Source: JAWKIJ01 sp041394325 (GTDB lineage: Bacteria > Actinomycetota > Acidimicrobiia > Acidimicrobiales > Microtrichaceae). From it: 64,000 nucleotides of DNA. The position numbers and the translations under genes were made by a program. Shown here piece by piece: positions 60,891-64,000 of the stretch (position 1 is its first letter; each line of letters opens with the position of its first letter). The notes under the pieces were generated by a model. That model saw only the letters and a list, made by a program, of their open reading frames with translations, ran no database searches and had not been told where the DNA came from. Where the stretch lies: positions 124,001-188,000 of the forward strand of contig JAWKIJ010000001.1 of the NCBI GenBank assembly GCA_041394325.1, written 5' to 3'.

Positions 60891-61495
60891 CCGGGCTCAT
60901 CGGTTGCGTCTACGGCGTCGCACTGAGCGCCGCGGTGCTCGCGGCCGTGTCGACACGCCGTCCGGACCTCGAACGCGTGGCCTTGTCGATGGCACCGCCC
61001 GCGTTACGGCGTCTGATCGTACTCACGGTCGGGATTGGCCTCCTGAGCGGCGGCGTCCTGCACCAGCACAGCCGAACCACCCACGCTCCGGCGCTGTCTC
61101 GACCGACGACCACGACCACGACCACGGCCGGGGTTCGACCCGCTCCTCGGTCACCCGACACCCACTCCGCCGCCTCGAGCACCACACTCGTCGAGTCGCC
61201 GTCGGCCGGAGCGACCCGTCCCGCGGAGGATTCCGTCAAGGTGGCGCCCGCCACCCCACCCTCGACCACCGGTCGAGACGCCTCGGAGCCTCCGGCGGCG
61301 ACCTGGACGATCCGCCCCGGTGACCATCTCTGGCGGATCGCCCACGACACCCTTACCGCCCGCCTGGACCGTCCCGTCGGCGAGGACGAGGTGACCCCGT
61401 ACTGGCGTCTCCTCGTGGAAGCGAACCGCCATCGCCTCCTCGACCCCGCGAATCCCGACCTCGTCCTCCCCGGTCAGGTGATCGACCTCCCCTGA
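60755..61495 (+). CDS. Membrane protein with C-terminal LysM domain
   Basis: Frame starts at a TTG, but coding similarity continues upstream (RTGGIVRAFAALLTLL), so the true start is earlier or the gene is fused to the pseudokinase. Three membrane segments: LLTLLAAAFTLGHLGGPLG, AGLIGCVYGVALSAAVLAA, LIVLTVGIGLLSGGVL. A Thr/Pro-rich linker leads to LysM: WTIRPGDHLWRIAHDTL, YWRLLVEANRHRLLDPANPD, LVLPGQVIDLP. LysM binds peptidoglycan N-acetylglucosamine, so this end lies outside the membrane and may anchor the Tad machine in the wall. Confidence 0.75.
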   Translation: MLTLLAAAFTLGHLGGPLGLRTTAGVARTDDWPAQIVVALQMLRIAGLIGCVYGVALSAAVLAAVSTRRPDLERVALSMAPPALRRLIVLTVGIGLLSGGVLHQHSRTTHAPALSRPTTTTTTTAGVRPAPRSPDTHSAASSTTLVESPSAGATRPAEDSVKVAPATPPSTTGRDASEPPAATWTIRPGDHLWRIAHDTLTARLDRPVGEDEVTPYWRLLVEANRHRLLDPANPDLVLPGQVIDLP

Positions 61496-61550
61496 CGCCA
61501 CGACCCTCGTGGGGCCTCCACTCGCAGGGTCCGCTGGTTAGCCTCAGCCC

Positions 61551-61568
61551 ATGAGCGGCCCACCATGA
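61551..61568 (+). other. Five-codon leader reading frame upstream of the hydrolase
   Basis: ATG AGC GGC CCA CCA TGA, whose stop overlaps the hydrolase ATG. TAGCCT at 61539-61544 is a -10-like hexamer placing the transcript start near 61551. It may couple translation, or may be the true N-terminus separated by an indel. Confidence 0.3.
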
Positions 61569-62611
61569 GTGCCACCCCGCCCGGCACTTCTCGTGCCGAC
61601 CGCTGGTACGAGCGCGGCACCCGCTACACATGGCGACCCGCGGCCGGTCCCGCGGCAGGGCGCGACGTCGACATCTTCCACGTCGAGGCGGGCGATCCGG
61701 ACGCGGACCTCGTCGTGCTCATCCACGGCTGGCCCACGTGCAGCATCGACTGGTTCGACGTGTTCGACGGGCTCGCCCGTGGTTACCGGGTGACCGCCCT
61801 CGACGTTCCCGGTCACGGCTTCTCCGACAAGCCGCCCGACTGGCCCTACGGCCTCGACGTCGACGCCGAGTTGGTGCGCCACCACATCACCGAGGTGCTG
61901 GGACGCGACCGGTGCAGGATCGTGGCGCACGACCGCGGTGACAGTGTCGCACTCGCGCTGGTGTACCAACTCACCGAGGATCCCGATGCTTCCGGGCTTA
62001 CGGTCGAACATCTCGTCCTCACCAACGGCAACATCTACCTACCGCTCGCGTCGCTCACACCGTTCCAGGAGATGCTGCTCGACCCCAATCAGGCACCCGC
62101 CGTCGTCGAGGCGGTCACCCCCGAGGCGCTCGCGACGGGGATGGGTGCCACCACGTTCACCCCTCGACGAGAGGAACACGACCCCACCGTCGCGGCACTC
62201 GCCGCGACGTTCGCCCACGACGACGGAACCGCGGTCTTGGCCGACACCGTGAAGTACCTGCACGAACGGGTGGAGCACGAGGTCGAATGGTTGACCGCCC
62301 TGTCACGGAGCACTCTCGACACGACCTTGGTCTGGGGGTTGTGCGACACCATCGCCCCACCGCGGGTCGTCATGCACGTCTGGGAGCACTTCGTGCGATC
62401 CAAGCCGGGCTCCAACGAACTTTGGTTCGTGCCCGGCGCCGACCACTACCTCCAGAACGACCGGCCCGAGGCACTGCTCGCCGTCGTACGGGCGGCATTC
62501 GACCGCACCGGCCCCTCACCACCCGGGCCGACGACACCGCTCCCGGTGCCATCGGACGCCGCGGTCGCGCCGACGGGAGCGAGCCCGATCCGGGTGGACC
62601 ACTCCCACTAG
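61565..62611 (+). CDS. Alpha/beta hydrolase (epoxide hydrolase/haloalkane dehalogenase-like)
   Basis: 348 residues. Oxyanion-hole motif VLIHGWPTCS near residue 55, then LDVPGHGFSDKP, and nucleophile elbow IVAHDRGDSVALAL, where Asp sits at the nucleophile position as in epoxide hydrolases and haloalkane dehalogenases. The catalytic His is in PGADHYLQND. A helical lid occupies residues about 145-250. The ATG at 61565 overlaps the stop of a five-codon reading frame (MSGPP) that begins at 61551, 6 bp after TAGCCT. Substrate unknown. Confidence 0.83.
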   Translation: MSATPPGTSRADRWYERGTRYTWRPAAGPAAGRDVDIFHVEAGDPDADLVVLIHGWPTCSIDWFDVFDGLARGYRVTALDVPGHGFSDKPPDWPYGLDVDAELVRHHITEVLGRDRCRIVAHDRGDSVALALVYQLTEDPDASGLTVEHLVLTNGNIYLPLASLTPFQEMLLDPNQAPAVVEAVTPEALATGMGATTFTPRREEHDPTVAALAATFAHDDGTAVLADTVKYLHERVEHEVEWLTALSRSTLDTTLVWGLCDTIAPPRVVMHVWEHFVRSKPGSNELWFVPGADHYLQNDRPEALLAVVRAAFDRTGPSPPGPTTPLPVPSDAAVAPTGASPIRVDHSH

Positions 62612-62649
62612 CGTCGGAGTGGTCGTCGTCGGAGGAACCGGGAGCACAG

Positions 62650-63918
62650 GTGACCGCGCTGGTGCGCCGGATCGATGCGTTCGCCGAGCGTCGCTTCGGG
62701 TACTGCACCGCTGCCGTCCTGGCGGCCGGCGTCGCGCTGATGTGCCTCCGGCGCCCCACCGCCTTCACTCGACCGGGCCTGTATGCGGAGGACGGCGCGA
62801 TCTTCCTGGCAGAGGCACTCGACCGGGGTCTCGGCGCAATCCTCCATCCGTACAACGGCTACGTGCACCTGGTGCCACGGTTGGTCGCGGAACTCGGGAG
62901 TTGGCTCCCGATCGACTGGACGCCGCAGTGGTACGCGGCGGCGAGTGCATCGGTCGCGGTGGCGAGCTGCAGCCTCGTGTTGAACCGACGTTTCGCGCAC
63001 CTGATCGGTGGGTTCTCCGTTCGGACGCTCGGATTCGTGTTGCTGTTGCTGATCCCGCGCCTGACCGAGGTGCACCTCGCGGTGAACAGCCTCTTGTGGT
63101 GGTGCGCGATCGCGCTCGTGCTGGTGTCCCTGCTTGACGACCCGGCGACCCCGACGGGCAGGATCGCCGAACTGACCACCGTCCCGATCCTGGTGATGAG
63201 CGGCCTTGGGGGCCTGGTACTCGCGCCACTCGCACTGCTCCGCGCGCTACGGACCCGGACCCGACACGGAGCCGCCTTGGTCGTCGCCTGGTGGGTTCCC
63301 GCTGCCGTACAGGCGGCGATCTACCTCGCCTCGACACGGCAGAACGGCCATGTCCCGGTTGGTGCGCCCCTGGCCCGTTCGGCGATCGAGAAGGTCTTCG
63401 GCTCGCTCGCGTTCAGCCGTCGGGCCGTCGACGGTAGGTGGGCCCAGGGTGTCCCCCCGGTCGCCTTCGTGGCGTTGGTGTTGTTCGCATCGGTGTGGGC
63501 GGTGAGCGTGTTCGTCGGCACGCGTCCGCTGCGGAATGCGGCGATCGCCTGGACCGCCGTCGGGTCGCTGATCGCGGGATTCATGGCGCTCGGACCCAAC
63601 GCCGCGGCACTCCCCGACCGCTACACGGTGCTGCCCATCGCGGCGGTGATCATCGGGCTGCTCACTGCACGACCGGGCCACAGCGGCACCCGACTCGACG
63701 CCGCGTTGGCTCCGGGCGCCCTCGCCGTGCTCCGATGGACCCGGGTCGTCATGCTCGTCGCGATCCTCGTCGTGCGGGTACTCGACGTCGAGGTTCCCGC
63801 GCGTGCGGACACACACTGGTCGCGCTCGGCGAACTGCCTCCGCCACATCGAGCGGACCTGTCTGGTTCCCCTCAATCCCGCCGGATGGTCGGTGACGATC
63901 CCGGCGGGACGGCGCTGA
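62650..63918 (+). CDS. Polytopic membrane protein (GT-C-like architecture)
   Basis: 422 residues from a GTG with GGAG upstream. About 9-10 hydrophobic helices: YCTAAVLAAGVALMC, then loop RPGLYAEDGAIFLAEALDRG, WYAAASASVAVASCSLVL, TLGFVLLLLIPRL, LLWWCAIALVLVSLL, and others to VVMLVAILVVRVLDV. The Asp/Glu in the first extracytoplasmic loop (AEDGAIF) is where GT-C glycosyltransferases keep their catalytic acid. I infer a polyprenyl-phosphate-sugar-dependent transferase or related membrane protein, not more. Confidence 0.6.
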   Translation: MTALVRRIDAFAERRFGYCTAAVLAAGVALMCLRRPTAFTRPGLYAEDGAIFLAEALDRGLGAILHPYNGYVHLVPRLVAELGSWLPIDWTPQWYAAASASVAVASCSLVLNRRFAHLIGGFSVRTLGFVLLLLIPRLTEVHLAVNSLLWWCAIALVLVSLLDDPATPTGRIAELTTVPILVMSGLGGLVLAPLALLRALRTRTRHGAALVVAWWVPAAVQAAIYLASTRQNGHVPVGAPLARSAIEKVFGSLAFSRRAVDGRWAQGVPPVAFVALVLFASVWAVSVFVGTRPLRNAAIAWTAVGSLIAGFMALGPNAAALPDRYTVLPIAAVIIGLLTARPGHSGTRLDAALAPGALAVLRWTRVVMLVAILVVRVLDVEVPARADTHWSRSANCLRHIERTCLVPLNPAGWSVTIPAGRR

Positions 63919-63931
63919 GACCCGGCGGTCC

Positions 63932-64000
63932 TCAGCCCTCGTCGGGCTGCACGGTCAACTTGAGGCCCAGTTCGCCCAGTCGACGGTCGGCGTGCTCCTC
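63932..64000 (-). CDS. C-terminal end of an unidentified gene (cut by the window)
   Basis: The minus strand reads EEHADRRLGELGLKLTVQPD and then EG before a TGA at 63934-63932. Only 22 codons are inside the window, so no family can be assigned. Convergent with the membrane-protein gene. Confidence 0.4.
   Translation of the reverse strand, partial: EEHADRRLGELGLKLTVQPDEG

Overview
The window is a chromosomal segment of a very GC-rich actinomycete. Several things point to Actinomycetota: GTG starts, leaderless-looking genes, an LLM-class (F420-type) flavin oxidoreductase, DUF2510/DUF3039/LCP cell-envelope proteins and an LAxTG-type sorting signal. The overall flavour fits the class Acidimicrobiia, but that placement is inference. 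Housekeeping blocks alternate with an accessory stretch carrying insertion-sequence debris.

Layout. 1-13.2 kb holds a sortase-anchored Ig/PKD-repeat surface protein, a CoA-transferase and an LLM oxidoreductase, a type II NADH dehydrogenase, a cupredoxin lipoprotein, a TetR regulator with a hemerythrin/SRPBCC protein, two tRNAs, NUDIX, inositol-phosphatase and SGNH genes. 13.2-24.3 kb holds envelope proteins (DUF2510, LCP), tRNA-Asn, the glyQS-dnaG-rpoD macromolecular-synthesis cluster, and recO-uppS. 24.4-29.5 kb holds a DinG-like helicase, an amidase, a small membrane protein and a methyltransferase. 29.5-33.8 kb holds the conserved phoH-ybeY-CNNM-era run and a BldC-like HTH protein. 34-36.2 kb holds cpaB-tadZ of a Tad pilus system. 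36.2-39 kb holds SDR, FkbM and phytanoyl-CoA dioxygenase genes. 38.8-51.2 kb holds a two-component system next to a YceI protein, two HlyD/MacA adaptors, two ABC-type exporters and a repeat lipoprotein. 51.2-54.8 kb is an accessory patch with an IS3-family element, an HNH-endonuclease remnant, an FG-GAP/M23 lipoprotein with near-identical 147-bp tandem repeats, and an IS256-family remnant. 55-61.5 kb is the main Tad pilus operon (tadA, tadB, tadC, Flp-like pilin, three TadE/G-like pseudopilins) ending in a pseudokinase and a LysM membrane protein. 61.5-64 kb holds an alpha/beta hydrolase, a polytopic membrane protein and the tail of one more gene.

A dominating feature of the sequence as given is the number of single-gene reading-frame breaks (more than 20 in about 16 genes, including essential uppS and recO). 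Most can be undone by restoring one base in a short G/C run or one CG in a GCGC tract, so residual sequencing or assembly error is the likeliest cause. Coordinates of such genes are given as the whole broken locus.

The best candidates for under-described biology are the Tad operon's terminal pseudokinase plus membrane-LysM pair (possibly one protein), the two-component/YceI/dual MacA-MacB export locus with its duplicated Cys-motif lipoprotein, and the surface protein with a class-E-sortase-like LAVTG anchor.
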